A stretch of DNA of 64,000 nt, taken from NCBI RefSeq assembly GCF_000238315.3, contig NZ_CP011924.1, positions 1,714,501-1,778,500 of the forward strand. Direction: 5' to 3'. A program made the position numbers and the translations under genes. The DNA comes from Pseudoalteromonas piscicida (GTDB lineage: Bacteria; Pseudomonadota; Gammaproteobacteria; Enterobacterales; Alteromonadaceae). Every line of letters begins with the position of its first letter. Position 1 is the first letter of the stretch. The notes under the pieces were generated by a model. It worked only from the letters and a program-made list of their open reading frames with translations, made no database searches and was not told the DNA's origin. Shown here piece after piece: positions 56,484 through 64,000 of the stretch.

Positions 56484-59207
56484 TTATGCTCCTTTGTATT
56501 CAAGGTAACATTTCAGCTCAATTAAACTAGTTGTACATAAGGCCTCAAAATCAGTGATTACATCTGGAGTTGGTAGCTGTTTGTTGCTTTCACACTCTCT
56601 TTGTAATTTAGAACTAAGCTGACCAAGCTTTGAGCACCCTAGGTTCATCGCAGCTCCCTTAACTTTGTGAAAAAGCTTAGCCAACTCACCGACATCACCA
56701 GAGGTGAGACAAGACCTTAAATTAGAAATTTCTTCATCAATGCTGCGCTCAAAACTTTTAGATAAGTTACACAGAAGTGCTAAAGGTAAAGAGTTTAGTC
56801 TATCAATGTCCAATAACTCTGAGTCTGGTTCTCTAGTCATCTTAGGTGTTGCTTCACACTCACTACTCTCAATTGGTGGTGTGCTAACTTGTTCAGACCG
56901 TAGTTTTTTCGAGCATTTCTGCAGACAAGAGACCAAATCAGCTTCTACAACCGGCTTAGTCAAGAAATCAACCATACCTGTTGCTAAGCATTGCTTTTTA
57001 TCTGCAACGGTTGCATTGGCTGTCAGAGCCACTATTTGGGGAGCTTGATCGCCATAAATACGGAACACTTCGCGCGTGGTTTGCAATCCATCAAGTACTG
57101 GCATTCTCATATCCATTAATATGAGATCATATTGCTTCTCGCAAAGCTTATCTAAAGCAATTTGTCCATTTTCAGCAAAGTCCGCTTTGTAGCCACATGC
57201 TCCAAGATAGTGCTTCATAAGTTCAATATTAACGAGATTGTCTTCTGCTACGAGGATCTTTAGTGGATAGTTTTCTGCTAAATAAGGTAATTGCTCAATC
57301 GCTTGGGTACTTCCACTATTGGATTCATGGCGATAACCTGCAAACAATGTGCTCATCAAGGCATCATAAAATGCCGATAACCTAAAAGGCTTATATGCTA
57401 TATGCTCAAAAAGGTTCCGCGCGTTATTAGATAGTGTTGTCGATGACGAAAATAGCATCATTGGTGGCCCATATATGAGCTTTTCTTTTAATTGCGCAGC
57501 AAGCTCAATACCATTTACTTCCGGCATTTGGTAATCAAGAATCACCAAGTCTGCTGATTGCGCGTCTGACACTATCGCTTCTATATCTCGAGGGTCCTGA
57601 AAGGTAGAAACTTTCATTCCCCATAATTCAAGATTGTGCTTAATCACTTCAAGGTTTACTGACAAATCATCTACCGCTACAACGGTTTTCCCTCTTAAAG
57701 CAGGAAGTTCACCTTGAGTATAAGGACTGCTTGTTGTTGGATTAACTCTAACAGGTAACGTGAAAAAGAACTCTGACCCCTTGCCTTGGCGGCTGTTCCA
57801 ACCAATTTCTCCACCTAAAGCTTCTACGATACTCTTGCAAATTGCCAGCCCCAGTCCTGTCCCTCCATATTTTCTTGTGGTGGCACTTTCAACTTGGGTG
57901 AACACATCAAACAATTTATGCTCGCCACTTTTAGGAATACCAATTCCAGTATCTTTTACCGAAAATCTAAGCACGGTATGAGGTAGCTCAACACCTGTTT
58001 TAGAGACATGTATTTTTACATATCCCTCTTTGGTAAACTTAATTCCATTGCTAATCAAGTTACAGAGAATTTGAGTAATGCGAGTTTTGTCAGCAATACA
58101 TGTAACTTGCGCATTAGCTTCAATGTTATAGACAATTTCAAGGCCTTTTTCTTGGGCTTTATTTGCATATAACATGACACAATTTTCAACTAGTTCATTC
58201 AAATCAAAAGAAATATTCTCAAATTCCATCTTCCCTGACTCAATTTTTGAAAAATCCAAAACATCGTTAATCAAAGACAGTAAATGCTCACCACTATTGT
58301 GGATCGTTTGCAAAAAGTCAGCTTGCTTTTTGGAAAGGGACTCTCTTGCAAGTAGGCTCGTCATACCTAAAATACCATTCAGCGGTGTTCGTATCTCATG
58401 GCTAATATTCGCAAGAAATGTAGACTTAGCCTGATCCGCTTCCTCAGCAGCGCGACGCGCGCGCTCTTCTTCGGTGATATCGTCTAACACCACTAAAATT
58501 TGTTGTTGTTCATTGTGTTGAAACTGCTCTAAAGTGATAGTAAAAGTACGCAGTGATGTCCCTTCTTGGGGGCACCATAAGGTTTTAACGAGTCTATTAT
58601 TGTTCTTTTCTTTTAATTTACTGACTAATGTATCTTGGCTAGCTAAATAGTCGCTCAACTCATTTTTTAGACTACAGTCCAAAGCGGGCTTATTAACCGC
58701 TTTCAAATCCGGTAAACCATTGGAGATAAAAATAGCGCTAGGCACTGAATTCAATACTGTTTCATTGAAGCAGCGCCAATATTCTGATTGAGCCATTGTG
58801 TGTTGTAACTCAATCTCCTTTCGCTTTAGCTCAACAAACACATTCACCTTAGCAAGTAGAATATCTTCGTTAAGTGGTTTGTGAATGAAATCGACTGCAC
58901 CTAGTTGATATGCCTCAATTAGGTCTTCTCTTGATTGCTCACCTGCTGTGATGAAGATGATCGGTGTGGCAACTAAGGCTGGGTCATCCCTCATTAAGCT
59001 GGCCACTTCGAATCCAGACATATCTGGCATGTTTACATCTAACAAGACTAAGAAGATATCAGGGTGCTTTACTAACTTTTTCAATGCTTCATTACCGCTA
59101 GCCGCTTCAATGCGTTCTGCAGCCACATTTTTCAATAACTTTTGCAGCACAATAATGTTTTCTTTGCGATCATCAACGAGAAGTATTTTTGGTAAATTAG
59201 TATCCAT
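56484..59207 (-). CDS. Hybrid sensor kinase: REC-HisKA-HATPase-REC-REC-HPt
   Basis: A 907-residue cytoplasmic phosphorelay protein. In order: an N-terminal receiver (~8-125; phospho-Asp in LLDVNMPDM), a linker with possible PAS character (~135-250), HisKA with phospho-His in FLANISHEIRTPLNGILG (~270), HATPase (~375-495; GIGIPKSGEHKLFDVF), receiver 2 (~506; LVILDYQMPEVNG), receiver 3 (~647; LILMDMRMPVLDG), and an HPt domain with His in KLFHKVKGAAM (~846). No membrane helix. I chose ATG 59207 with AGGAG upstream; it overlaps the cheB-like stop by 11 bp. The whole phosphorelay is in one chain except for the final output. Confidence 0.92.
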   Translation of the reverse strand: MDTNLPKILLVDDRKENIIVLQKLLKNVAAERIEAASGNEALKKLVKHPDIFLVLLDVNMPDMSGFEVASLMRDDPALVATPIIFITAGEQSREDLIEAYQLGAVDFIHKPLNEDILLAKVNVFVELKRKEIELQHTMAQSEYWRCFNETVLNSVPSAIFISNGLPDLKAVNKPALDCSLKNELSDYLASQDTLVSKLKEKNNNRLVKTLWCPQEGTSLRTFTITLEQFQHNEQQQILVVLDDITEEERARRAAEEADQAKSTFLANISHEIRTPLNGILGMTSLLARESLSKKQADFLQTIHNSGEHLLSLINDVLDFSKIESGKMEFENISFDLNELVENCVMLYANKAQEKGLEIVYNIEANAQVTCIADKTRITQILCNLISNGIKFTKEGYVKIHVSKTGVELPHTVLRFSVKDTGIGIPKSGEHKLFDVFTQVESATTRKYGGTGLGLAICKSIVEALGGEIGWNSRQGKGSEFFFTLPVRVNPTTSSPYTQGELPALRGKTVVAVDDLSVNLEVIKHNLELWGMKVSTFQDPRDIEAIVSDAQSADLVILDYQMPEVNGIELAAQLKEKLIYGPPMMLFSSSTTLSNNARNLFEHIAYKPFRLSAFYDALMSTLFAGYRHESNSGSTQAIEQLPYLAENYPLKILVAEDNLVNIELMKHYLGACGYKADFAENGQIALDKLCEKQYDLILMDMRMPVLDGLQTTREVFRIYGDQAPQIVALTANATVADKKQCLATGMVDFLTKPVVEADLVSCLQKCSKKLRSEQVSTPPIESSECEATPKMTREPDSELLDIDRLNSLPLALLCNLSKSFERSIDEEISNLRSCLTSGDVGELAKLFHKVKGAAMNLGCSKLGQLSSKLQRECESNKQLPTPDVITDFEALCTTSLIELKCYLEYKGA

Positions 59208-59796
59208 GACTTGCTCCTGCAATAAGTTGTGCTATCGAATAGTGGCTAAGTTCAAGATCGATTTTTGTCGTACTTTTTGCCGCACTTACCATCTGCGGAA
59301 ACTCACAAAGTTCAGGTGCAAGTATAGTTGTTAAGGCGTTGACCTGGCTCAGCCCTAACATACCCTGTACACCATCTTCATTGGCACCAGAGAGTAAAAT
59401 CCCAATTGCTCGATGTTGGTAAACATTGGCAATACTTAAAAACAGATTGTCAATGGCGGGGCGACAACCGTGGATAAGTTCACCAACATCTAATCGAATA
59501 CAGTGATCCGTTGAAATGCTGATATGTAGGCGTGAGGGGGCGATGTATATGTGGTTCTTTTCTAAGGGCGCACCATCTATTGCAATAGAGACAGGGTAAC
59601 GGATCAAGTTAGATAACGTCTGTTGCAGCGCAAGCCCACCGATTTCACTAGAGTGTAGTACTAAAACCAGCGGCGGTATTATTTCTCCATTGAGTAAGCG
59701 ACAGATAGAAATAAAATCAGACGTCGCACCGGCTGAGCCACCGATACCAATGACTTGACATACATCCTCAATTTCGTTTGTACACCGAATTTCCAC
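59197..59796 (-). CDS. CheB-type protein methylesterase domain, no receiver
   Basis: A 199-residue stand-alone CheB catalytic domain that would remove methyl groups from glutamate side chains or deamidate glutamine. The triad can be placed: Ser in IGIGGSAGATSDF, His in LVLHSSE, Asp in LLSGANEDGVQGM. The regulatory receiver of chemotaxis CheB is missing. I chose GTG 59796 because AAGGAG lies directly upstream; it overlaps the end of the cheR-like gene by 29 bp. Confidence 0.88.
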   Translation of the reverse strand: MEIRCTNEIEDVCQVIGIGGSAGATSDFISICRLLNGEIIPPLVLVLHSSEIGGLALQQTLSNLIRYPVSIAIDGAPLEKNHIYIAPSRLHISISTDHCIRLDVGELIHGCRPAIDNLFLSIANVYQHRAIGILLSGANEDGVQGMLGLSQVNALTTILAPELCEFPQMVSAAKSTTKIDLELSHYSIAQLIAGASHGY

Positions 59797-60571
59797 TCGA
59801 TAACTCCTTAAATTGCCGTGAATTAAGTAACGACTCCGACTCTCCGACAACCAAATATGCGTCTTTTTTCATCGCTTTTGAAATTGTTAACAGCACTTCA
59901 TCCTGCGCGTGTTGAGTGTAATAAATAAGCATGTTACGGCAAAATACTAAATCAAACTCGCCCTCCGGTAAGGCTTTCGTCACATCACAAACAGAAAAAA
60001 TAGTATGTTCTGTTAGGGCGGGATTAAAATGAACCACACCAGATTGATACTCAAAGTAATTGCGAAATTCCTGTTTTCCACCAGCGCTAAAATAATTGCA
60101 CGTGAATTCTTTAAAATCTGAAATTTTGTATATCGACTTCTTTGCAACACTAATCGCCCTCGGGCTTATGTCATAGGCAAAGCTGCGTGTTTTCCCCAAC
60201 ATACCCAGTTCAAGCAACATAATATTTGCACTAAGAACTTCTTCACCTGTTGAACAACCAATATGCGCAATCTTATATTGTTTATTGCTATCCCAGTTTT
60301 GAGAGAGTAAAGCCCGAAGATATTTGAATACATGTGGTGCCCGAAACATACTAGTAACGTTGATCGTTACTTCGGCGAGCACATCACTACACTCCTTTTC
60401 ACCAGATAAGATTTTTGGAATCAACTCTGTGATATGCGACACGCCTAACTCGTTTCCAGCTTTAATAATTCGCTGTTGTAAAAAGTCATCGGAGTAACGT
60501 TCAAGTACATAACCATTCTTGTATTCCAACGCTCGTACTACAAGACCTATTGAAAACGCATCACTTTGCAT
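59768..60571 (-). CDS. CheR-type protein-glutamate methyltransferase
   Basis: A 267-residue SAM-dependent methyltransferase. An N-terminal helical domain (~1-70) is followed by the SAM motif IAHIGCSTGEEVLSAN and the late DLVFCRNMLIYY and VGESESL motifs of CheR. In chemotaxis CheR methylates receptor glutamates; no receptor, CheA or CheW is near. It starts 15 bp after the upstream kinase stop and overlaps the cheB-like gene. Confidence 0.93.
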   Translation of the reverse strand: MQSDAFSIGLVVRALEYKNGYVLERYSDDFLQQRIIKAGNELGVSHITELIPKILSGEKECSDVLAEVTINVTSMFRAPHVFKYLRALLSQNWDSNKQYKIAHIGCSTGEEVLSANIMLLELGMLGKTRSFAYDISPRAISVAKKSIYKISDFKEFTCNYFSAGGKQEFRNYFEYQSGVVHFNPALTEHTIFSVCDVTKALPEGEFDLVFCRNMLIYYTQHAQDEVLLTISKAMKKDAYLVVGESESLLNSRQFKELSSGNSVYKRN

Positions 60572-60586
60572 TACTCTATTTACTCT

Positions 60587-63500
60587 CTATCGCAACCAAA
60601 CATGTAACACTGACATTAAGCGTTTGCTATCAACCGGCTTTGAGATAAAGTCATTCGCACCCACATCAATACATTTAACTCGCTCAGTTGCCATCGCTTT
60701 TGCAGTAACGGCTATTATAGGTACTGTTTGCCATTTATCGTTTTCCCGTATCTTTGCAATAGCTTCATAACCATCCATCACGGGCATCATGATATCCATC
60801 ATCACCAAGTCAAACTCTTGTTCTGTCATTAACTCTAGCGCTTCTGCGCCATTGCATGCCTTGCTTACTTCAATTCCCTCTTTGTTTAACACCTTAGCTA
60901 AAGCAAAGGTATTGCGCATATCGTCATCAACTAGCAACACTTTTTTACCCTTTAAGCTATTAGCATTATGTTGATATTGATACAGCAGCTCCCTTTGCAT
61001 CTCTGGCAACTCAGATTCTAAGCGATGCATAAATAATGTTGTTAATTGAATTAAATGGGCTTCTTGCGCATCTTCGGATACCACAAAATGTCCCTGATAC
61101 GCCTTGAGTTGTTGGCTCAGGACTTCAGGCGATTGCGCGTTGTATAACAAAACTTTCGGTGGGATATCGTATTCTAATATGGCATCGAACAATTTCATCA
61201 GTTGCTCAGACCGAATGCAGGTTGCGTCGATTAAAATTAGGTGGGGCTTAATCTCCTTGAATAACTTACAAGCAGTGGTAATATCATGACAAGATTCAAG
61301 CGCGACGTTTTGCTGTTCAAACACCGTTTGCAACCGTTTCAGTTCAACCAATGACGCAATCATTAAAAGCTGCATAACATGCTGTTGATTTTCAACAGAG
61401 ATCTGATTAGCAAGCCGCTCAATATCGTCGTCTTTCAATGGTTTATTCGTTATCCCTAAAGCACCAAGCTGAAGTACATTTTCAACATTTATTTCAAGCC
61501 CGGTGATGATTTCAACCGGTATTCTCATCGTTTCGGGGTGACGCTTTAATCTTTGTAGCAGACGCACGCCATCTTCGTCAGGCAGACCAACATCCAGTAA
61601 AATACCATCGGGTAACATAGACACAGCCAACTTGAAGCCATCCGCCGCACTGTGTGCTAGAGCTGAGTTAAAGCCATGTTTAGCTACCATCTGTGCAATT
61701 ATTTTCGCTAACTGAACATTATCCTCAATTACAAGTATTACTTTCTCTGCTTTAGAAGGCACTTCAACAGCTTGCTCTGTTTTAGTCATTCCTTCATTAC
61801 TCTCTAGGACAGAACCAGCTTGCTCACCAACTAGCATTGAAGTCGATTTTTCGACTATCTTACGGGAGATATCTCCTAGATTGTCTGGCACAGATAAGTG
61901 CGTTTGCTTTGACGAGCGAATATCAACATTACTGGCCCTCCCATTTAATGGTAATGTCAGCTTGAAAGTGCTACCTTTACCCACTTCACTGTCAACAGAT
62001 ATCAGTCCCCCTAGCAACTCGGTTAACTGTCTTGAAATTGTCAGCCCCAGACCAGTACCACCAAATTTTCGACTAGTAGAGCCATCTTCTTGCTGAAAAG
62101 CCTCAAATATTAATGACAATTTAGACGTGCTAATCCCTATACCAGTATCTCTTACTATAAACTCAAGCGCATCGCCCATATCCTCCAAGGTTATTTGCTC
62201 GGTACTAAGAGTGACTTTTCCTTCACTAGTAAACTTAATTGCATTACTCAACAAGTTTTTCAAAACTTGCTCTACACGCTTTCTATCAGAGTTGATAAGC
62301 ACTCCTTGGCAATGATCATTAATTTCGAAGTGAATATTTTTCCCATTTGCCACTGGAGTAAACATTCTTTTCATGTTTTCAAGCAGTAAGTTAACTGAAA
62401 ATTCTTCTTTAATGATCTCTAACTTACCAGCTTCTATTTTTGATAAATCTAAGATTTCATTGATCAAACTGAGTAAGTCATTACCGCTTTGGTGAATAAT
62501 GGTTGCGGATTCGACATCTTCGTCTGTTAGCTGCCCACTCTCATTGTTCATAAGTCCTTTTGCCAATAACAACAAACTGTTAAGTGGTGTACGTAACTCA
62601 TGCGACATATTCGCTAGAAACTCGCTTTTATATTTGCTCGCAAGTTGAAGCTCATCGGCCCTTGCTTCGAGCTCAGCTTTCAAGGTGTTAAGTTTGAGAT
62701 TTCGCTGCTCTAACTCTTCCTTTTTCTGTTCTAATTCAACGGTTTTCTGCTCTAAATCAACATTACTTTGCTCTAATTTGTCTTGCTTTCGTTCTAAGTC
62801 CGCTTGAGTCGATTGGAGTGTTTGCGTTTGCTCTTCCAATAAACAGCTCTGCTTTTGCGTTTTTTCGAGTAGCTCATCCACCTTTTGCCGCGCTTGCAAA
62901 ATATTCAGCATAACAGCAATAGACTCACTCGATTGAGCGAGAAACTCTTGGATGACCTCATCTTGCTTTTCGCTATATGCAATCTCAATAATACCTTTTA
63001 GATCTTCTTCAATTAACAATGGCAAAAAAATGATTTCCGTTGGCTGAGCTTTACCTAAGCCAGAACTGACCTCAATATAGCCTTCAGGTACAGGGCTAAA
63101 GGTCACTATTTTCTTTTCTTTCATGACTTGCCCAACTAACCCTTCGCCAACCTCAAATGTATGTGTCGACTGCTTCCTATTGTCAAAAGCATAGCTAGCT
63201 TGCAACTGGCACTTATCCTGTTCAACGAGATATATGCCGCCAACACATGCTTTTGTATAGCTCGCAAGATAATGTATTGAAGCTTCAGCCAACAGAGCCG
63301 TTTTGTCGATGCTACGCAACTCAACATTTAGCTGATTTAAGCCATTTTTAATCCAGCTCTGGGCCCTATTCTCCATCTCGCTCCGTTGCAATGATTCAAG
63401 CATGTCGCGCAACGCCGATGAGAGTCGATCTTTGGGTCCTCGCTGCTGTATATCAATATTATAATTATGCTTGGCTATCTGGTTTGCCTGCTGCTCAACT

Positions 63501-64000
63501 TGCTTAAAACTCAAACGCATATCCGACAAAGTTCGAGCGATTAAATCTCGCTCGCTTCTTTGCGAAAACTCCACATCCAGCTCTCCTTGAGCCATCAGTT
63601 GTGCTTTAGCTAAAATAGCTTTGAGATTATCAGATACTGTATTTACGGCTGTGGACAATTCATGTAATTCGTCATTGCTTGATAGAGTAAGTCGTTCACC
63701 ATCAAGGAACCCCTGAGCAAGCTCTTCTGATTTATGTTGAATTGCACCAATAGAGCGGGTGAGAAAACGTGAGAACCCCAGTGCAACAAAAAGAGACAGA
63801 AGTATTGCAACCAAGGTGGTTACCCAAATAATATTGAGGATGGCATTTTCAGCATCAAATAAAGCTGTCACATGCTCTTCTTCTTGAATAGACATCATCT
63901 GGTCGAGTTCATCGACCGTTAGATTAATATCATTTACTAAAGGGATTGCGCGATTCGTTAAAATAAATTGCGCTTTGTTCCAGTTTTTTTTATTCCTTTC
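60587..64000 (-). CDS. Large hybrid sensor kinase, 5' end cut by window edge
   Basis: The frame stays open to the last base, so this is at least 1137 residues and lacks its start; the apparent ATG at 63898 is internal. Numbering from the edge: part of a periplasmic helical sensor (~1-52), membrane helix (~54-76), HAMP (~78-130) and a second HAMP-like stretch, GAF (~237-370), coiled coil (~395-455), HisKA with phospho-His in FLANMSHELRTPLN (~466), HATPase (~575-700), receiver 1 (~753; LLDVGLPDEDG), a degenerate receiver (~870; lacks the acidic pair), and receiver 3 (~1018; LVMMDIMMPVMDG). Probable first gene of the kinase-cheR-cheB-kinase operon. Confidence 0.93.
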   Translation of the reverse strand, partial: ERNKKNWNKAQFILTNRAIPLVNDINLTVDELDQMMSIQEEEHVTALFDAENAILNIIWVTTLVAILLSLFVALGFSRFLTRSIGAIQHKSEELAQGFLDGERLTLSSNDELHELSTAVNTVSDNLKAILAKAQLMAQGELDVEFSQRSERDLIARTLSDMRLSFKQVEQQANQIAKHNYNIDIQQRGPKDRLSSALRDMLESLQRSEMENRAQSWIKNGLNQLNVELRSIDKTALLAEASIHYLASYTKACVGGIYLVEQDKCQLQASYAFDNRKQSTHTFEVGEGLVGQVMKEKKIVTFSPVPEGYIEVSSGLGKAQPTEIIFLPLLIEEDLKGIIEIAYSEKQDEVIQEFLAQSSESIAVMLNILQARQKVDELLEKTQKQSCLLEEQTQTLQSTQADLERKQDKLEQSNVDLEQKTVELEQKKEELEQRNLKLNTLKAELEARADELQLASKYKSEFLANMSHELRTPLNSLLLLAKGLMNNESGQLTDEDVESATIIHQSGNDLLSLINEILDLSKIEAGKLEIIKEEFSVNLLLENMKRMFTPVANGKNIHFEINDHCQGVLINSDRKRVEQVLKNLLSNAIKFTSEGKVTLSTEQITLEDMGDALEFIVRDTGIGISTSKLSLIFEAFQQEDGSTSRKFGGTGLGLTISRQLTELLGGLISVDSEVGKGSTFKLTLPLNGRASNVDIRSSKQTHLSVPDNLGDISRKIVEKSTSMLVGEQAGSVLESNEGMTKTEQAVEVPSKAEKVILVIEDNVQLAKIIAQMVAKHGFNSALAHSAADGFKLAVSMLPDGILLDVGLPDEDGVRLLQRLKRHPETMRIPVEIITGLEINVENVLQLGALGITNKPLKDDDIERLANQISVENQQHVMQLLMIASLVELKRLQTVFEQQNVALESCHDITTACKLFKEIKPHLILIDATCIRSEQLMKLFDAILEYDIPPKVLLYNAQSPEVLSQQLKAYQGHFVVSEDAQEAHLIQLTTLFMHRLESELPEMQRELLYQYQHNANSLKGKKVLLVDDDMRNTFALAKVLNKEGIEVSKACNGAEALELMTEQEFDLVMMDIMMPVMDGYEAIAKIRENDKWQTVPIIAVTAKAMATERVKCIDVGANDFISKPVDSKRLMSVLHVWLR
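62701..62805 (-). repeat. Five 21-bp repeats encoding kinase coiled-coil heptads
   Basis: The motif CTGYTCTAA (plus strand) or a close variant recurs at 62705, 62726, 62747, 62768 and 62789, exactly 21 bp apart. Each copy encodes one heptad of the type x-LEQ-x-x-x (DLERKQD, KLEQSNV, DLEQKTV, ELEQKKE, ELEQRNL). They lie between the GAF and HisKA domains, where signalling helices transmit rotation or tilt. In-frame 21-bp units could expand or shrink without breaking the frame. Confidence 0.85.

Overview
The window reads as a chromosomal segment of a marine gammaproteobacterium of the Alteromonadales, most likely Pseudoalteromonas. That is an inference from protein sequence character and gene order; no rRNA or other species marker is present. 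No tRNA, rRNA, CRISPR array, prophage, insertion sequence or replication origin was seen. Most of the window is conserved housekeeping DNA in nearly the same order as in Escherichia coli.

Layout. (1) 1-8.4 kb is accessory: a GNAT acetyltransferase, a 1.2-kb array of 14 identical 82-bp repeats built from a REP-doublet (REPIN-like) palindrome, a secreted esterase divergent from a membrane-anchored CadC-like regulator, a second single REPIN-like element, a KefB-type K+/H+ antiporter and a diguanylate cyclase. (2) 8.4-29.8 kb is a long leftward block read from rpsB: rpsB-tsf-pyrH-frr-uppS-cdsA-dxr-rseP-bamA-skp-lpxD-fabZ-lpxA-lpxB-rnhB-dnaE-accA-tilS plus a small membrane protein. It couples translation factors, isoprenoid and phospholipid precursors, lipid A synthesis and outer-membrane assembly. 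(3) 29.8-34.3 kb is rightward map-glnD-dapD. (4) 34.3-36.4 kb holds a TonB-dependent receptor at the junction with the next conserved block. (5) 36.5-45.0 kb is leftward rpoE-rseA-rseB-rseC-lepA-lepB-rnc-era-recO-pdxJ, with nadB divergent. (6) 46.9-50.8 kb holds ygfX-sdhE, ygfZ, an SlyD-like isomerase, a PH-like membrane protein, a DUF481 outer-membrane protein and a DUF440 protein. (7) 51-56.4 kb holds a crotonase, an lrgA-lrgB-mscS operon facing a second MscS gene, and an exported amidase. (8) 56.5-64 kb is a leftward signalling cluster: hybrid kinase, CheR, CheB, second hybrid kinase. The first kinase is cut by the window edge.

How the genes work together. The envelope-stress circuit is well represented: sigma-E (rpoE), its anti-sigma factors RseA and RseB, the RseP protease that destroys RseA, and classic sigma-E targets (bamA, skp, lpxD, fabZ). 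A good sigma-E-type promoter precedes rpoE itself. The 5' flank of rpsB has a strong sigma-70 promoter with a GC-rich discriminator, as expected for growth-rate control.

Less ordinary items are the REPIN-derived tandem array; three 11-bp direct repeats just upstream of the CadC-like gene; three hairpin plus T-tract elements that each end exactly 16 nt before a start codon with a weak or absent Shine-Dalgarno (tilS, lpxB, uppS); the coupling of LrgAB to an MscS channel; and a CheR/CheB pair sandwiched between two hybrid kinases with no chemoreceptor, CheA or CheW nearby.
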